A DNA stretch of 64,000 nucleotides from Photobacterium obscurum (GCF_026191635.1 NZ_JAKRRW010000003.1:124001-188000); one strand, 5' to 3'; positions 35,942 to 49,702 are shown, counted from the stretch's first letter. Notes: generated by a model from the sequence alone, not told the origin. A program made the numbers and translations.

Positions 35942-36838
35942 ATGACTATCGCGCAACCTGCAATCTTACCGGAAGCCGGGCCGTTTGCCTTGTATGTTGT
36001 TATGAAGGTTGTAGGAGATAAGCGAGCTGTTATTTCGCAGTGTCAAACCTTTCACCAGAAATTGACATCATTGAATGAGCAGCAGTCAGACGCGAACTTA
36101 CGTGCGAGTGTTGCTTTTGGTAAGTCTTTCTGGCAATCCCTCGACAAGGGCTGCCCTGCTGAGTTTGAAGATTTCCGTGCCCTGGGTGAGGGTGATATTA
36201 CAGCCCCTGCAACCGGTGGTGATATTCTACTGCATGTCAACTCGAGCCGTCACGATTTGAACTTCTATGCATTACGTCAGTTCTTGCAGCCTATTGCCGA
36301 AGAGGTTGAGGTTCTGGATGAAACGTACGGCTATAAATACCTAGACTCCCGCGACATGACGGATTTTATCGATGGTACCGAAAATCCGAAGACACTAGAA
36401 TCACGCAGCGATGTGGCCTTAATTAAGGAAGGCGACTTTGCTGGCGGTAGTTTTGTGATGGTACAGCGCTTTGTTCATCGCTTGCCTGCATGGAACAAGC
36501 AGACTGTTCAGGCGCAGGAGAAGATTATTGGTCGTACTAAGCCTGACTCTATCGAACTCGATGATGTACCGGCAACTTCACATGTTGGCCGTGTTGATAT
36601 CAAAGAAGAAGGGAAGGGGCTTAAGATTGTCCGCCATAGCTTGCCATATGGCTCTGTAACGGGTGATCACGGCCTGTTATTCATTGCTTACTGTAATACC
36701 CAGCATAACTTCAATGCGATGCTAGAAAGCATGTACGGGGAAACAGACGGTAAAACCGATATGATGCTGCGCTTTACCAAAGCGGTAACCGGAGCTTACT
36801 TCTTCGCGCCGTCGGTAGAGATGTTGAATTCGTTGTAA
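35942..36838 (+). CDS. DyP-type heme peroxidase
   Basis: 298 residues from ATG 35942, with AGGAG 7-8 bases upstream; an in-frame TTG at 35921 is less likely. The family motif with the distal aspartate is seen as DFIDGTENP, and the proximal His region as ATSHVGRVD. Similar to YfeX-type enzymes. No twin-arginine or Sec signal is present, so it is cytoplasmic. Physiological substrates of this branch are unsettled. It stands alone, ending in a terminator. Confidence 0.9.
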   Translation: MTIAQPAILPEAGPFALYVVMKVVGDKRAVISQCQTFHQKLTSLNEQQSDANLRASVAFGKSFWQSLDKGCPAEFEDFRALGEGDITAPATGGDILLHVNSSRHDLNFYALRQFLQPIAEEVEVLDETYGYKYLDSRDMTDFIDGTENPKTLESRSDVALIKEGDFAGGSFVMVQRFVHRLPAWNKQTVQAQEKIIGRTKPDSIELDDVPATSHVGRVDIKEEGKGLKIVRHSLPYGSVTGDHGLLFIAYCNTQHNFNAMLESMYGETDGKTDMMLRFTKAVTGAYFFAPSVEMLNSL

Positions 36839-36919
36839 GGTATTGAGTTCCTAGAGGAAGAGCTTGAGAGTTCCTTGAAGCTTCTGAATTCTGCCAGCAG
36901 GATCCAGAACCCTAAATAG

Positions 36920-36950
36920 AAAAGCGAGAGCCAATTGTTCTCGCTTTTTT
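36920..36950 (+). terminator. Terminator of the DyP gene
   Basis: Stem AAAGCGAGA (36921-36929) with TCTCGCTTT (36939-36947), followed by T residues. The intervening 80 bases from the stop carry short GGAAC/TAGAGGAAG repeats, also seen near 41.1 kb. Confidence 0.85.
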
Positions 36951-37000
36951 GCTTTTTCCAGGAATTAGGTGCCAGGAACTGGTTTCGCAATTTCAGGTAT

Positions 37001-37031
37001 AAAAAAACGCAGCCCTTGGGCTGCGTTTTTA
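37001..37031 (-). terminator. ptsHI-crr terminator
   Basis: Perfect stem AAAAACGCAGCCC/GGGCTGCGTTTTT with a TTG loop. It is 18 bases past the crr stop on the minus strand and has T-runs on both strands. Confidence 0.92.
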
Positions 37032-37048
37032 TTAAGATTTAAACAATC

Positions 37049-37558
37049 TTACTTTTTGATGCGAAGAACTGGAGTTTCACCCACAATCGTTGCACCAGAC
37101 AGTTTGTTCAGCTCTTTGATTTCGTCCATGTTAGAGATAACAACAGGAGTCAGAGTTGATTTCGCTTTCTCTTCTAGAAGAGCTAGATCGAATTCAATGA
37201 CTGTGTCACCAACTTTAACTGTTTGGCCTTCCTCAGCGACGCGAGTGAAGCCTTCACCTTTCAGTTCAACAGTGTCGATACCGAAGTGAACGAATAGTTC
37301 GATACCATCGTCAGACTCAATAGAGAAAGCGTGGTTAGTTTCGAAGATCTTGCCGATAGTACCGTTTACTGGTGCAACCATCTTGCTGCCAGCAGGTTTG
37401 ATAGCGATACCGTCACCAACGATTTTCTCAGCGAAAACAACATCTGGCACATCTTCGATGTTTACGATTTCACCAGAAAGTGGTGCGATAATTTCGATTG
37501 CACCAGCTTCGTTGCTGTCGTCAGAAACCAGCTTCTTCAATTTGTCAAACAGACCCAT
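37049..37558 (-). CDS. crr: PTS glucose-specific EIIA component
   Basis: 169-residue EIIA-Glc. It carries phosphate from HPr to sugar permeases and controls adenylate cyclase, inducer exclusion and FrsA. The two active-site histidines are His76 ([10 protein letters not shown]) and His91 ([14 protein letters not shown]). It is last of the ptsH-ptsI-crr operon, 40 bases after ptsI. The length equals that of Escherichia coli. Confidence 0.97.
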   Translation of the reverse strand: MGLFDKLKKLVSDDSNEAGAIEIIAPLSGEIVNIEDVPDVVFAEKIVGDGIAIKPAGSKMVAPVNGTIGKIFETNHAFSIESDDGIELFVHFGIDTVELKGEGFTRVAEEGQTVKVGDTVIEFDLALLEEKAKSTLTPVVISNMDEIKELNKLSGATIVGETPVLRIKK

Positions 37559-37598
37559 ATCGTTGCTCCTAAGCGTTGTTATTCTATCTGCAGCTATA

Positions 37599-39326
37599 TT
37601 AGCAGATGGTCTTTTCTGCGATGAATTTTTCTACGTGTGCTTCGATTTCAGCTGCTGTTGGCATAGCAAGTGCTTGCTCGGCCATAGCTTTAACATCAGC
37701 AAAGTTAGCGTTACGGATAACTTTCTTAATGCGTGGAATTGAAATCCCGCTCATGCTGAACTCGTCCAGACCCATACCTAATAGCAGTAGGGTAGCACGT
37801 TCGTCACCAGCAAGCTCGCCACACATACCAGTCCACTTACCTTCTTTGTGAGAAGCATCAATAACTTGCTTAATCACAGTAAGTACAGCCGGCGATAGCG
37901 GGTTGTATAGGTGAGAAATCAGCTCATTACCACGGTCAACTGCAAGAGTATACTGGGTTAAGTCGTTTGTACCAATACTAAAGAAGGCAACTTCTTTCGC
38001 AAGGTGGTGAGCGATAGCCGCTGCAGCCGGCGTTTCAACCATCACACCAATTTCAATGTTTTCATCGAATGCTAGGCCTTCAGCGCGAAGTTCTGCTTTG
38101 TACTCTTCGATAGCTGCTTTTAGTTCACGGATTTCTTCAACAGAAATAATCATCGGGAACATGATACGGATCTTACCGTGCGCAGATGCACGTAGGATAC
38201 CGCGAAGCTGATCACGTAGGATCTCACGACGATCTAGGCTGATACGAACTGCGCGCCAGCCCAGGAATGGGTTCATCTCTTTTGGAAGATCCAGGTATGG
38301 TAGATCTTTGTCACCACCGATATCCATAGTACGGATAATCACTGGCTCGCCGTGCATTGCCTCAGCAACTTCTTTGTAAGCTTGGTACTGCTCTTCTTCG
38401 GTAGGAAGAGAATCACGATCCATGAACAGGAACTCAGTACGGTACAGGCCAACACCTTCACCGCCGTTACGGTTTATGCCGTCACAGTCTTTAACTGTAC
38501 CGATGTTACCGCATACTTCAACCTGCTTGCCGTCTAGCGTAATTGCCGGAAGATCTTTCAGTTTAGCCAGTTCTTCTTTTTCAGCAATGTGAGCGTCACG
38601 GATCGCTTTGAATTTGGTTAGCTCTTCTTCGGTTGGGTTGATAACAATCTGATTGTTGATTGCATCAAGAACCAGCATGTCGCCGTTCTTAACCTGAGCT
38701 GTAATGTCGTTGGTACCTACAATTGCAGGTAGTTCTAGAGAACGCGCCATGATAGAGGTGTGCGAAGTACGGCCACCGATATCTGTAATGAAGCCAAGAA
38801 CGTAATCTAGGTTGATTTGTGCAGTCTCTGAAGGCGTTAGGTCGTTGGCAACCAGAATCACTTCTTCATTGATAGCACTTAGGTTAACGATGTTGATACC
38901 CAGCGCGTTTTTAACAAAGCGGTTACCGATATCACGGATGTCCGTTGCACGCTCTTTTAGGTATTCGTCGTCTAGAGATTCTAGTGTAGATGCCTGCTCT
39001 TCAATAATTGAATGAATTGCCAGGGCAGCACAGGCATTGTTGTCTTTAATGAAGGCTATGATTTCTTCTTCAAGCTCTTCATCTTCCAGCAACATGATGT
39101 GACCTTCAAAGATCGCTTCCTTCTCTTCACCGAAGGTGACACGTGCTTTTTCTTTGATTACTTCTAGTTGCTCAGAAGATTTTTTTCGAGCATCGAAGAA
39201 ACGTTGAATTTCGCTCTCGATTTGGTCTGCAGCAATTGGAGCCTTGTCTAGAACAATCTCTTCTTCCTGCAGCAGTAGTGCTTTACCAAAAGCAATACCA
39301 GGAGATGCCAGGATACCTGAAATCAT
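37599..39326 (-). CDS. ptsI: PTS enzyme I (phosphoenolpyruvate-protein phosphotransferase)
   Basis: 575 residues. The N-terminal domain has the phosphohistidine in [13 protein letters not shown] near residue 190. The C-terminal PEP-binding barrel includes [32 protein letters not shown] and the catalytic Cys in GMCGELAGD. It starts the phosphate relay to HPr. The gene lies 55 bases downstream of ptsH. Confidence 0.97.
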   Translation of the reverse strand: MISGILASPGIAFGKALLLQEEEIVLDKAPIAADQIESEIQRFFDARKKSSEQLEVIKEKARVTFGEEKEAIFEGHIMLLEDEELEEEIIAFIKDNNACAALAIHSIIEEQASTLESLDDEYLKERATDIRDIGNRFVKNALGINIVNLSAINEEVILVANDLTPSETAQINLDYVLGFITDIGGRTSHTSIMARSLELPAIVGTNDITAQVKNGDMLVLDAINNQIVINPTEEELTKFKAIRDAHIAEKEELAKLKDLPAITLDGKQVEVCGNIGTVKDCDGINRNGGEGVGLYRTEFLFMDRDSLPTEEEQYQAYKEVAEAMHGEPVIIRTMDIGGDKDLPYLDLPKEMNPFLGWRAVRISLDRREILRDQLRGILRASAHGKIRIMFPMIISVEEIRELKAAIEEYKAELRAEGLAFDENIEIGVMVETPAAAAIAHHLAKEVAFFSIGTNDLTQYTLAVDRGNELISHLYNPLSPAVLTVIKQVIDASHKEGKWTGMCGELAGDERATLLLLGMGLDEFSMSGISIPRIKKVIRNANFADVKAMAEQALAMPTAAEIEAHVEKFIAEKTIC

Positions 39327-39381
39327 AGCCGTACCTTAAATTAACTTAAACTAGGGGAAGTAGTAATAAACGAACTGCGAA

Positions 39382-39639
39382 TTAGTGCAGTTCATCCATT
39401 AGAGCTACAAGGTGATCTACAGCTGCTTGTGCCTGAGCACCTTCTGCAGAGATAGTCACTAGTGTGCCTTTAACTAGACCTAGAGTTTGTAGTTTGAACA
39501 GGCTTTTAGCGCTTGCACTCTTACCGTTTGAAGTCACAGTGATGTCAGCGTCGAAAGCTTTAGCTTCTTTAACGAACTGAGCCGCTGGACGAGTGTGTAG
39601 GCCGTTTTCTGCAGTGATCTCAACTTGCTTCTGATACAT
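39382..39639 (-). CDS. ptsH: PTS phosphocarrier protein HPr
   Basis: 85 residues, with phosphohistidine His15 in [15 protein letters not shown] and the conserved Ser region [13 protein letters not shown]. First gene of ptsHI-crr. The upstream 250 bases to the cysK terminator hold a TATACT-like -10 on the minus strand near 39.73 kb, but no confident operator. Confidence 0.97.
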   Translation of the reverse strand: MYQKQVEITAENGLHTRPAAQFVKEAKAFDADITVTSNGKSASAKSLFKLQTLGLVKGTLVTISAEGAQAQAAVDHLVALMDELH

Positions 39640-39891
39640 TTTTCACCCCGATGTAGATATAGTATTTATTTAATATTAACGTAACTGAAAGAAAGCTTAA
39701 CGTGGATAACGTATGCTTGCTAATCTGGAGTATAAACTACCCAACAGTTCGGCGTTTTTGCTTAATCCAAGTCAAGTTTTTGTGACATTTCTTGCTTTGG
39801 TTGCATCAAAATGGTCGATTGTTGACCTTTTATTTCGACGCTAAAAATAAAACGCAACGGATTTATATTAAAGCTAGGATTAAAATGCAAC

Positions 39892-39919
39892 AAAAAAGCC
39901 CCCTCTGGGGGGGCTTTTA
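39892..39919 (-). terminator. cysK terminator
   Basis: A G/C-rich stem AAAAGCCCCC with GGGGGCTTTT and a short loop, ending in T residues on the minus strand, 36 bases past the cysK stop. Confidence 0.88.
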
Positions 39920-39954
39920 AGCAACAAAAAGCAATCTATCATTATAAAATGTGA

Positions 39955-40923
39955 TCACTGTTGGGTTTCTTTTTCTGTGAAGATACCCGCAAACAGAGCG
40001 GTTGATAGGTAACGCTCACCTGAACTTGGTAGCACTACAACAATGTTTTTGCCGGCAAACTCAGGTCGTTCTGCAATGCGGTTGGCAGCCACAACGGCGG
40101 CACCGGAAGAAATTCCCGCCAGAATACCCTCTTCATCCATCAGGCGACGTGCCATTTCGATGGAGTCTTCAGAACTAACACGCTCAACCTCATCAATTAG
40201 AGCTAGGTCTAGGTTGCCTGGAATGAAGCCGGCACCGATCCCCTGAATCTTGTGCGGAGCAGGCTGAACCTCATCTCCGTTTAGTGTTTGGGTGATAACC
40301 GGAGACTCAGAAGGTTCAACGGCAACGGTAGTGATCGATTTGCCTTTCTGCTGTTTGATAAAACGGCTGACACCGGTTAGCGTACCGCCAGTACCCACAC
40401 CGGAAACGAAGACATCAATTTCACCATCAGTCGCATCCCAAACTTCAGGCCCGGTTGTTTTCTCATGAATTTCCGGGTTAGCAGGGTTGTTGAACTGCTG
40501 AAGTAGCAGATACTTTGATGGCGCAGATGCAACAATTTCTTCGGCTTTTTCAATCGCGCCCTTCATGCCTTTTGGTGCTTCAGTCAGTACCAAGTTTGCA
40601 CCTAGAGCTTTAAGCAACTTACGACGTTCCAGGCTCATGCTCTCAGGCATTGTTAGGGTCAGCTTGTAGCCTCGTGCAGCAGCCACAAAAGCCAGGGCAA
40701 TACCTGTATTACCACTGGTTGGTTCTACAAGCTCAACACCTTCTTTCAAGATACCTTTTTTTTCTGCATCCCAAATCATATTTGCGCCAATACGGCACTT
40801 AACACTGAAGCTAGGGTTGCGAGCTTCAATTTTGGCTAGGACATTGCCTTTACTAACACGGTTAAGACGAACTAGCGGGGTGTTACCAATCGTTAGGGAG
40901 TTATCTTCGTAAATCTTGCTCAT
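39955..40923 (-). CDS. cysK: Cysteine synthase A (O-acetylserine sulfhydrylase)
   Basis: 322 residues from ATG 40923, which has AAGGAA eight bases upstream; a frame from 40956 adds 11 non-family residues. The PLP lysine is Lys42 in [12 protein letters not shown], and [18 protein letters not shown] and SSGAAVVAA form the cofactor site. It makes cysteine from O-acetylserine and sulfide. cysZ, for sulfate uptake, lies upstream on the same strand as a separate unit. Confidence 0.96.
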   Translation of the reverse strand: MSKIYEDNSLTIGNTPLVRLNRVSKGNVLAKIEARNPSFSVKCRIGANMIWDAEKKGILKEGVELVEPTSGNTGIALAFVAAARGYKLTLTMPESMSLERRKLLKALGANLVLTEAPKGMKGAIEKAEEIVASAPSKYLLLQQFNNPANPEIHEKTTGPEVWDATDGEIDVFVSGVGTGGTLTGVSRFIKQQKGKSITTVAVEPSESPVITQTLNGDEVQPAPHKIQGIGAGFIPGNLDLALIDEVERVSSEDSIEMARRLMDEEGILAGISSGAAVVAANRIAERPEFAGKNIVVVLPSSGERYLSTALFAGIFTEKETQQ

Positions 40924-41155
40924 GCTTGTCGTTCCTTCGTGACACGTTTTCAACAAATGACAGATTAAGCATAAACGGTGATTGATATTTGGAAAGTAAT
41001 TAATTGTTATATCTTATTGTTATATAAGAGGGCGAGATCCTATAACCTGGTTTTTAGAGGAAGGGCGGGCTCGAAAAAAAACGGGTCCTTGGAAGAGCTG
41101 GTCTTAGGAAGGAGCAGGGCTTGACACTTACTTGAGGCCTTTGACCCAGGCCCCA

Positions 41156-41190
41156 AACAAAAAGCGAGAGCCATTGGCTCTCGCTTTCAG
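41156..41190 (-). terminator. cysZ terminator
   Basis: A 12-bp perfect stem AAAGCGAGAGCC/GGCTCTCGCTTT (41161-41172 with 41176-41187) with an ATT loop. Read on the minus strand it is followed by TTTTT. It is nearly the same hairpin as at 36.92 kb. Confidence 0.85.
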
Positions 41191-41217
41191 GTTTACGCTT
41201 TATCTAGGATCGTATCC

Positions 41218-41979
41218 CTACCGGATCCGGTACTGCTCCCGGTAATGATCGACCCACATTGCCGTTGCACCGCAAACCGCGATCGGCATAACGACAAGAT
41301 TTAGTAGCGGGGTCATGGTAAATAGCATTACCAAGCTACCGAAACTTAGTGATTTTCCACGTTTGACCTTAAGGGCATCGCGCATGGTAGTGAACGGTAC
41401 CTTGTGGTTATCAAATGGGTAGTCAGCATATTGGATACTCATCATCCAGGCGCTGAACAAGAACCACAGCACTGGTCCGACGGTTTGGCCGATTGCTGGG
41501 ATCCAGAGCAAAATAAACAAACCGAGTGCTTTTGGCAGGTAGTATTTTAGCTTTATCCACTCCCGGTGCATGATACGTGGCAAATCTTTAAGAATATCTT
41601 TTAGTCCCGCATCCGGTGTGGGCTCGCCGGTTAACTTGGCCTCTAGGTGTTCGGCTAGCAGTCCGTTAAACGGCGCTGCAATCCAGTTGGCAATGGTACT
41701 GAACAGATAGGAAAAGGTAACTAGGGTCGCAATGGCCAGTAGTGGCCATAGTAAGTATGACAACCAGTCAAGCCACTGTGGCAAGTAAGCCATCCAACTA
41801 TCTATCCAGTCACCCAGCTGGCTCAACACGAAGCCAAAGGCACTGCCGAACAGTACGATATTCACCAGCAGGGGTAAAATGACAAAGCGGCGGGTACCTG
41901 GTTGCAGCGCTAATGACATTCCTTTGAAAAAATAGCCGGCTCCGCTGACCGGGTTTTGAATTGCTGGCGATTGGTACAT
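41218..41979 (-). CDS. cysZ: Sulfate transporter CysZ
   Basis: 253 residues from ATG 41979 with AAGGAG six bases upstream; the longer frame from 42045 adds 22 residues lacking in the family. Typical segments are [51 protein letters not shown] and [15 protein letters not shown]. It imports sulfate for cysteine synthesis. Four or more hydrophobic helices are apparent. The order cysK-cysZ-zipA-ligA is conserved in enterobacteria and vibrios. Confidence 0.95.
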   Translation of the reverse strand: MYQSPAIQNPVSGAGYFFKGMSLALQPGTRRFVILPLLVNIVLFGSAFGFVLSQLGDWIDSWMAYLPQWLDWLSYLLWPLLAIATLVTFSYLFSTIANWIAAPFNGLLAEHLEAKLTGEPTPDAGLKDILKDLPRIMHREWIKLKYYLPKALGLFILLWIPAIGQTVGPVLWFLFSAWMMSIQYADYPFDNHKVPFTTMRDALKVKRGKSLSFGSLVMLFTMTPLLNLVVMPIAVCGATAMWVDHYREQYRIR

Positions 41980-42387
41980 CTGATTCTCCTTCATGCACTT
42001 TTCTCGCGAGGGATTTTCAATCCGAGAAAAGAATAGTAAGTGCATGTTAACGGCGGATGGTGCATCGAATCAAATATCATCTGAATGGTATAGAAGAATA
42101 AAGCAGAAAAAGTGCGCTATTCTGTATTAATTTTGCTCGATTTTGTGCTCGGCAGCACTATCTTGCACGAATCACGATAATCATCTTCTCATTCTGATTT
42201 GAGATTTGGTACATTAGAGGTAATTCCTTTAATTATCTGCCTTATTGTATAGCAAGATAATTAAAGGAATTGGTATAGAATTATTAGGTTTAGTTCAGAA
42301 CTCGACATATTCGAGCCTGAGCTGCCCGATGAAACATCGTTTGTCATTAGTCCCGTTATGGGTAACGAGTAAATTCAGAGTATTCAT
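41980..42387. other. Intergenic region between divergent cysZ and zipA
   Basis: No gene is supported. A direct-repeat feature, AATTCCTTTAATTATCT (from 42223) with its inverse AGATAATTAAAGGAATT (from 42255), forms a long imperfectly spaced hairpin. It may mark a terminator-like or operator element before zipA. No confident promoter found. Confidence 0.35.
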
Positions 42388-43545
<1,158 letters not shown>

Positions 43546-43569
43546 CGCGGGTTGCGAAATAAGATATAA

Positions 43570-45630
<2,061 letters not shown>

Positions 45631-45965
45631 TTAATTCAACCAATCAATTCGTCGTGATTGTTTGATTGGCTACTTTTATTGTTTGATGGTTTCAATATTA
45701 TATAAATAAACTACGGTGGTACTCTGTTTCTGCAGAGTGCCATATATTCCTCGCTTCATACCTTTCCTCGATTTATACCTTTTTGATATTTTTCATATCT
45801 CAAATAGTTCCATTTTATTTTTGTTAACGTGACGCTCGTTACAGTGAAAATCGAATTTCATCCATTTTGTTTTTTAGATCGAATTCACACATCTCATTTT
45901 TAGGTTTTTTTAAGCTTCTGTTTTTATTCGGTTTGTTTGTTTATTTATATTTATATCGGGAAAGG

Positions 45966-45981
45966 TTTGAGCTGGATCACT
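45966..45981 (+). promoter_or_regulatory. CRP-like site upstream of porin 1
   Basis: TTTGA-GCTGGA-TCACT fits TGTGA-N6-TCACA with one mismatch in each half. A near-identical arrangement (GGTGA-GACGGA-TCACT) lies upstream of porin 2, which supports function. Confidence 0.5.
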
Positions 45982-46165
45982 GTAGCGGTGGAAATTTGCA
46001 CTGAGTCATATTTTTCAAAGAATAAATTAAGTTCTCATTGATGTTTTGCGCCGCGAAAGTAGTCTAATAGCTGAAGTTAATCAGCGGTTCTCAAAGAACT
46101 AAAAAAATATGATTTAGCTGAATTTAGTTTTCGGCTGACATATTGGGAGTTTTACTCGGTGTCTT

Positions 46166-46220
46166 CGGCGGCCAACCATAAAGACATCGGTATACAGCTA
46201 GTATTTTTAGGAGTTATTCC
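46166..46220 (+). promoter_or_regulatory. Conserved leader of porin 1
   Basis: CGGCGGCCAAC (46166-46176) and the later ACAGCTAGT...TTAGGAG are shared with the porin 2 leader at almost the same distance from the ATG. This is a candidate site for translational control by a small RNA. Confidence 0.5.
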
Positions 46221-47627
46221 ATGGAAAACATGTTTAAACGCTCAGTGCTTAGCGCAGTAGTTGTCGGTATTATGGCAGGTTCTGCTGTTGCAGTAGCCCC
46301 ATCGGCTCACGCGAGCGGTTTCTTCGAAGATTCATCTATAAATGGCGCCATGAACTTCATGTTGCGCGATCGTACTCGTGCAAGTTTTGATGCGGAAACC
46401 GGCGAAGATGGGCCGAAGAGACCAAACCTAGACCACGGTTCAATCTTTACTAACCTGGGCTTCAATTCTGGCTACGCGGGTGATGTATTTGGTGTCGACC
46501 TGAATGTTTATGCAACATATGATATGTGGCAGAACGCTTCAGCAGATCATGAATTCAACTTTTGGAATGTAGATAACCCGTTTGGCGGTACGAATCCAAG
46601 TACTGGTGACTGTCTAAATGCTCAGGGTGAGGAAGGTTCTGAAAGTAAATGGAACGTTGACTGTAATGATAATGGTATCAGCTACCAAACGGTTGCAGCC
46701 AAGTTCAAGTTAGGTGAAGACGGTACTGCCAAGCTTGGTTACTTCCAGCCATCTGTACCTTCAGCAATGGGAGTTAACTGGAGTTTTGCTGCCGGTACTT
46801 ATTTAGGTGGTGAAGTCGGTTATAAGTTTGGTGACTTGGACTTAGGTGCAGTGTATGCAACACGATACAAGGCTCCCTGGTTTAAAGATACATATGAATT
46901 ACAAACCACTAACGGCGAAGATGCTGGTGATGCATACTCTATTGGTGGCCGCTATACCCTAGCTAATGGCCTTTTGTTTGATGCTGCATATGCAGGCCTA
47001 ACAGATGGCGACCGTAAGAATGCCCACTTCAAAGTGAAGCATACACTAGACAGCGGCCTGTATCTTTCTGGTCAAGTGTACGCGGTAGATGATGACGAGC
47101 AGTTTGACAGCACTGCATACCAGTTTGCGTTCCTGTCAGCGAAATCCTTTGGCCCTTATTCATTGCGTGGTGAGGCAACTTACACCGTTGCTGAGTCTGT
47201 AGATGAAAACAGCATGGGTAACATGGCCTACCGTCTGACTGCTCAGTACGGTGGTTCAAATGGTACTTATGATATCTGGTGGAACAACCGTTCAGATTTC
47301 AACCATGATGGCGAACTTGCAGTGTTTGGTTCATTATCTCGTGATTTCAATGACTTAGGTGCTCCCGGCCTAAATGCTGGCTTGTCTGCAGCAATGGGTA
47401 TTGCCTCTTCTGATGTTGCAGGACTTGATGACCTAACAGAATATGCCGGTAGTGTGTTTGTCAGCTATGCTATCCAGAATGGTGCGCTAGAAGGTGCTAA
47501 TGTTGGTTTCCATTACACTGAGTACGTCAACGACACTGATACTGATAACTGGGCTGGTTGGACTAACTTGTTCCAAGATGAGACAGACATTAAAGTAACA
47601 CTAACAATTCCTTACTCTATCAAGTAA
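46221..47627 (+). CDS. Outer-membrane porin 1 (OprD/chitoporin-like)
   Basis: 468 residues with a signal peptide cleaved near AHAS. The mature start SGFFEDSSINGAMNFMLRDRTR and segments such as AKFKLGEDGTAKLGYFQPSVPS and RYKAPWFKDTYELQ resemble the OprD family, including Vibrio chitoporin, which is encoded next to ligA in Vibrio cholerae. A predicted all-beta barrel follows. Substrate is unknown; a chitooligosaccharide is possible by position only. Ribosome-binding site TAGGAG. It is followed by a strong terminator and then its close paralogue. Confidence 0.82.
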   Translation: MENMFKRSVLSAVVVGIMAGSAVAVAPSAHASGFFEDSSINGAMNFMLRDRTRASFDAETGEDGPKRPNLDHGSIFTNLGFNSGYAGDVFGVDLNVYATYDMWQNASADHEFNFWNVDNPFGGTNPSTGDCLNAQGEEGSESKWNVDCNDNGISYQTVAAKFKLGEDGTAKLGYFQPSVPSAMGVNWSFAAGTYLGGEVGYKFGDLDLGAVYATRYKAPWFKDTYELQTTNGEDAGDAYSIGGRYTLANGLLFDAAYAGLTDGDRKNAHFKVKHTLDSGLYLSGQVYAVDDDEQFDSTAYQFAFLSAKSFGPYSLRGEATYTVAESVDENSMGNMAYRLTAQYGGSNGTYDIWWNNRSDFNHDGELAVFGSLSRDFNDLGAPGLNAGLSAAMGIASSDVAGLDDLTEYAGSVFVSYAIQNGALEGANVGFHYTEYVNDTDTDNWAGWTNLFQDETDIKVTLTIPYSIK

Positions 47628-47657
47628 GTCGATTCTGCTTTAACTCATTTAATAAAT

Positions 47658-47685
47658 AGCCGGGTAAATTACCCGGCTTTTTTTA
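47658..47685 (+). terminator. Porin 1 terminator
   Basis: Stem AGCCGGGT/ACCCGGCT with an AAATT loop and seven-base T tract, 30 bases after the stop. Confidence 0.93.
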
Positions 47686-47895
47686 TTTAGAATTTCTTCA
47701 TTGGCCATTTGTGCTATTGCTTCTTCTGTATTGATTCCTCTTTTTTTTAACTTGATATACCTCTTTTATTTCTGGCGGTTTGATTCTGCTTTACCGTTAT
47801 CAGCAGTGACAGGTGTATTCGCCGACTTAACTATGTTTTGCTCTTGAAATAATCTTGAATGAACTCTGTCTCTAGCGATTTATCCAGCACGTTTA

Positions 47896-47911
47896 GGTGA
47901 GACGGATCACT
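47896..47911 (+). promoter_or_regulatory. CRP-like site upstream of porin 2
   Basis: GGTGA-GACGGA-TCACT preserves the GTGA/TCAC core of a CRP site and matches the porin 1 site in layout. It lies about 360 bases before the porin 2 start. The rest of the 640-base gap holds no gene that I can support. Confidence 0.5.
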
Positions 47912-48214
47912 TTTTTGAGTTTAAAAAAAATCAAAAAATAAATAGAAAACTGAATGGTTATAAATAGGGGAGGGTTTATGGATTCTATGGGCTTATGTAT
48001 TGCGACTCTGTGCACATAATATGGCTATATTTTGCTTTATGTTTTCTTTTGTTTTTCGCTTAATGTAATGATTTGTAAGTATTTATTGTTTTTTAGTTTT
48101 CGCTGATTTGAAGGTCATCATAGTTTTCCCTGGACTATCTTCACGAGGCGAAAAAAGCGGTTAGGCTTGTCTGTGTTTGAAATAACACAAATACAAAACT
48201 GTGTACGAATCCTC

Positions 48215-48270
48215 CGGCGGCCAACTTGAGGTTAAGTACACAAAACAGCTAGTTTATTAGGAGTATTTCC
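48215..48270 (+). promoter_or_regulatory. Conserved leader of porin 2
   Basis: CGGCGGCCAAC (48215-48225) and ACAGCTAGT...TTAGGAG repeat the leader of porin 1, while most of the flanking sequence differs. Confidence 0.5.
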
Positions 48271-49674
48271 ATGGAAAACATTTTTAAACGTTCAGTACTA
48301 AGTGCGGCAGTACTGGGTATCGTTGCCGGTGTTTCATTGACTGCAGCACCATCTGCGCATGCTGACGGTTTCTTCGAAGATTCCTCAATCAATGGTGCGA
48401 TTAATTTCTGGATGCGCGATCGTACTCGTGGTGGCTTTGATGCTGATACCGGTAAAGATACACCAAAAACAACGAACCTCGACCATGGCTCTATCTATAC
48501 CAGCCTTGACTTCAATTCAGGTTATGCCGGCGGTGTCGTTGGGTTAGATCTCAACGTTTATGCGACCTTTGATATGTGGAATAACGGCTCGCCTGATCAT
48601 GAAATGAACTTTTGGAACGTTAATAACCCATTCGATATGGATCCGGACACCAATACTGGTTGTGTGAACAATGATGGTGAATCGGCTGGTGCGGAGTGGG
48701 ACTCTGATTGTACCGATAACGGCATTAGCTACCAGACTGTCGCCGCCAAATTCAAGTTGGGTGAAGACGGAACAGCAAAACTGGGTTATTTCCAACCGTC
48801 AGTGCCATCAGCAATGGGGGTTAACTGGAGCTATGCTGCGGGTACTTACCTTGGTGGTGAAGCGGGTTATAAGTTCGGTAACTTAGACTTAGGTGTGGTG
48901 TACGCGACACGCTACAAAGCGCCTTGGTTCAAAGATACATACGAATTACAAACCACGAATGGCGAAGATGCCGGCGATGCTTACTCTGTAGGTGGCCGCT
49001 ATACGTTTGGTAATGGTCTATTGGTTGATGTTGCTTACGCTGGTTTGACCGAAGGTGATCGTAAGAATGCCCATGTAAAAGTGAAGCACACATTGGATAA
49101 TGGCTGGTACCTATCTGGCCAGGCTTATGTAGTCGATGATGACGAGCAGTTTGACAGTACGGCCTATCAGTTAGCATTCTTGTCGGCGAAAACTTTTGGC
49201 CAATACTCTGTTCGAGCTGAAGCGACCTATACAGCAGCTGAAAGTATTGATGATAGCCTTGTTGGCAACATGTCTTACCGTTTAACAAGTGCATACGGTG
49301 GCTCAAACGGGGCTTACGATATCTGGTGGAACAACCGTTCTGACTTTAACCATGACGGGGAATTTGCCGGTTTTGCATCACTATCTCGTGATTTCAGCGA
49401 CATAGGTGCTCAAGGTTTCAGTGCTGGCGTATCTGGCGCATTCGGTATTGCTTCTCCAGATATCAGCGACGTGGATGACCTGTTCGAGTACGCAGGCAGC
49501 ATCTTTGCAAATTATGCAATTCAGGGCGGTGCGCTGAAAGGGGCTAACCTAGGCTTCTATTACACCGAGTATGTGAACGATACCGATGCAGGTAACTGGG
49601 CTCCGTACACTAACTTGTTCCAAGATGAGTCAGATATCAAAGTAACGCTAACCATTCCATTTACCGTTAAGTAA
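48271..49674 (+). CDS. Outer-membrane porin 2 (paralogue of porin 1)
   Basis: 467 residues, colinear with porin 1 and nearly identical over long blocks such as AKFKLGEDGTAKLGYFQ and RKNAHVKVKHTLD. The main differences are in an acidic, Cys-containing loop near residues 115-150 (DMDPDTNTGCVN against GGTNPSTGDCLN), which may line the pore entrance. Two cysteines in this loop could form a disulfide in both proteins. It has its own promoter region, leader and terminator, so the pair is separately transcribed. Confidence 0.82.
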   Translation: MENIFKRSVLSAAVLGIVAGVSLTAAPSAHADGFFEDSSINGAINFWMRDRTRGGFDADTGKDTPKTTNLDHGSIYTSLDFNSGYAGGVVGLDLNVYATFDMWNNGSPDHEMNFWNVNNPFDMDPDTNTGCVNNDGESAGAEWDSDCTDNGISYQTVAAKFKLGEDGTAKLGYFQPSVPSAMGVNWSYAAGTYLGGEAGYKFGNLDLGVVYATRYKAPWFKDTYELQTTNGEDAGDAYSVGGRYTFGNGLLVDVAYAGLTEGDRKNAHVKVKHTLDNGWYLSGQAYVVDDDEQFDSTAYQLAFLSAKTFGQYSVRAEATYTAAESIDDSLVGNMSYRLTSAYGGSNGAYDIWWNNRSDFNHDGEFAGFASLSRDFSDIGAQGFSAGVSGAFGIASPDISDVDDLFEYAGSIFANYAIQGGALKGANLGFYYTEYVNDTDAGNWAPYTNLFQDESDIKVTLTIPFTVK

Positions 49675-49702
49675 AATCAGCGGGTTACAGATTTATAAAT
49701 AG

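Larger units (their letters stand above)
45631..46220. other. 590-base gap upstream of porin 1
   Basis: An imperfect ligA terminator is possible at 45639-45668 (CCAATCAA/TTGATTGG). The remainder is A/T-rich, with a CRP-like site and a conserved leader element listed separately. No gene is supported. Confidence 0.5.
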
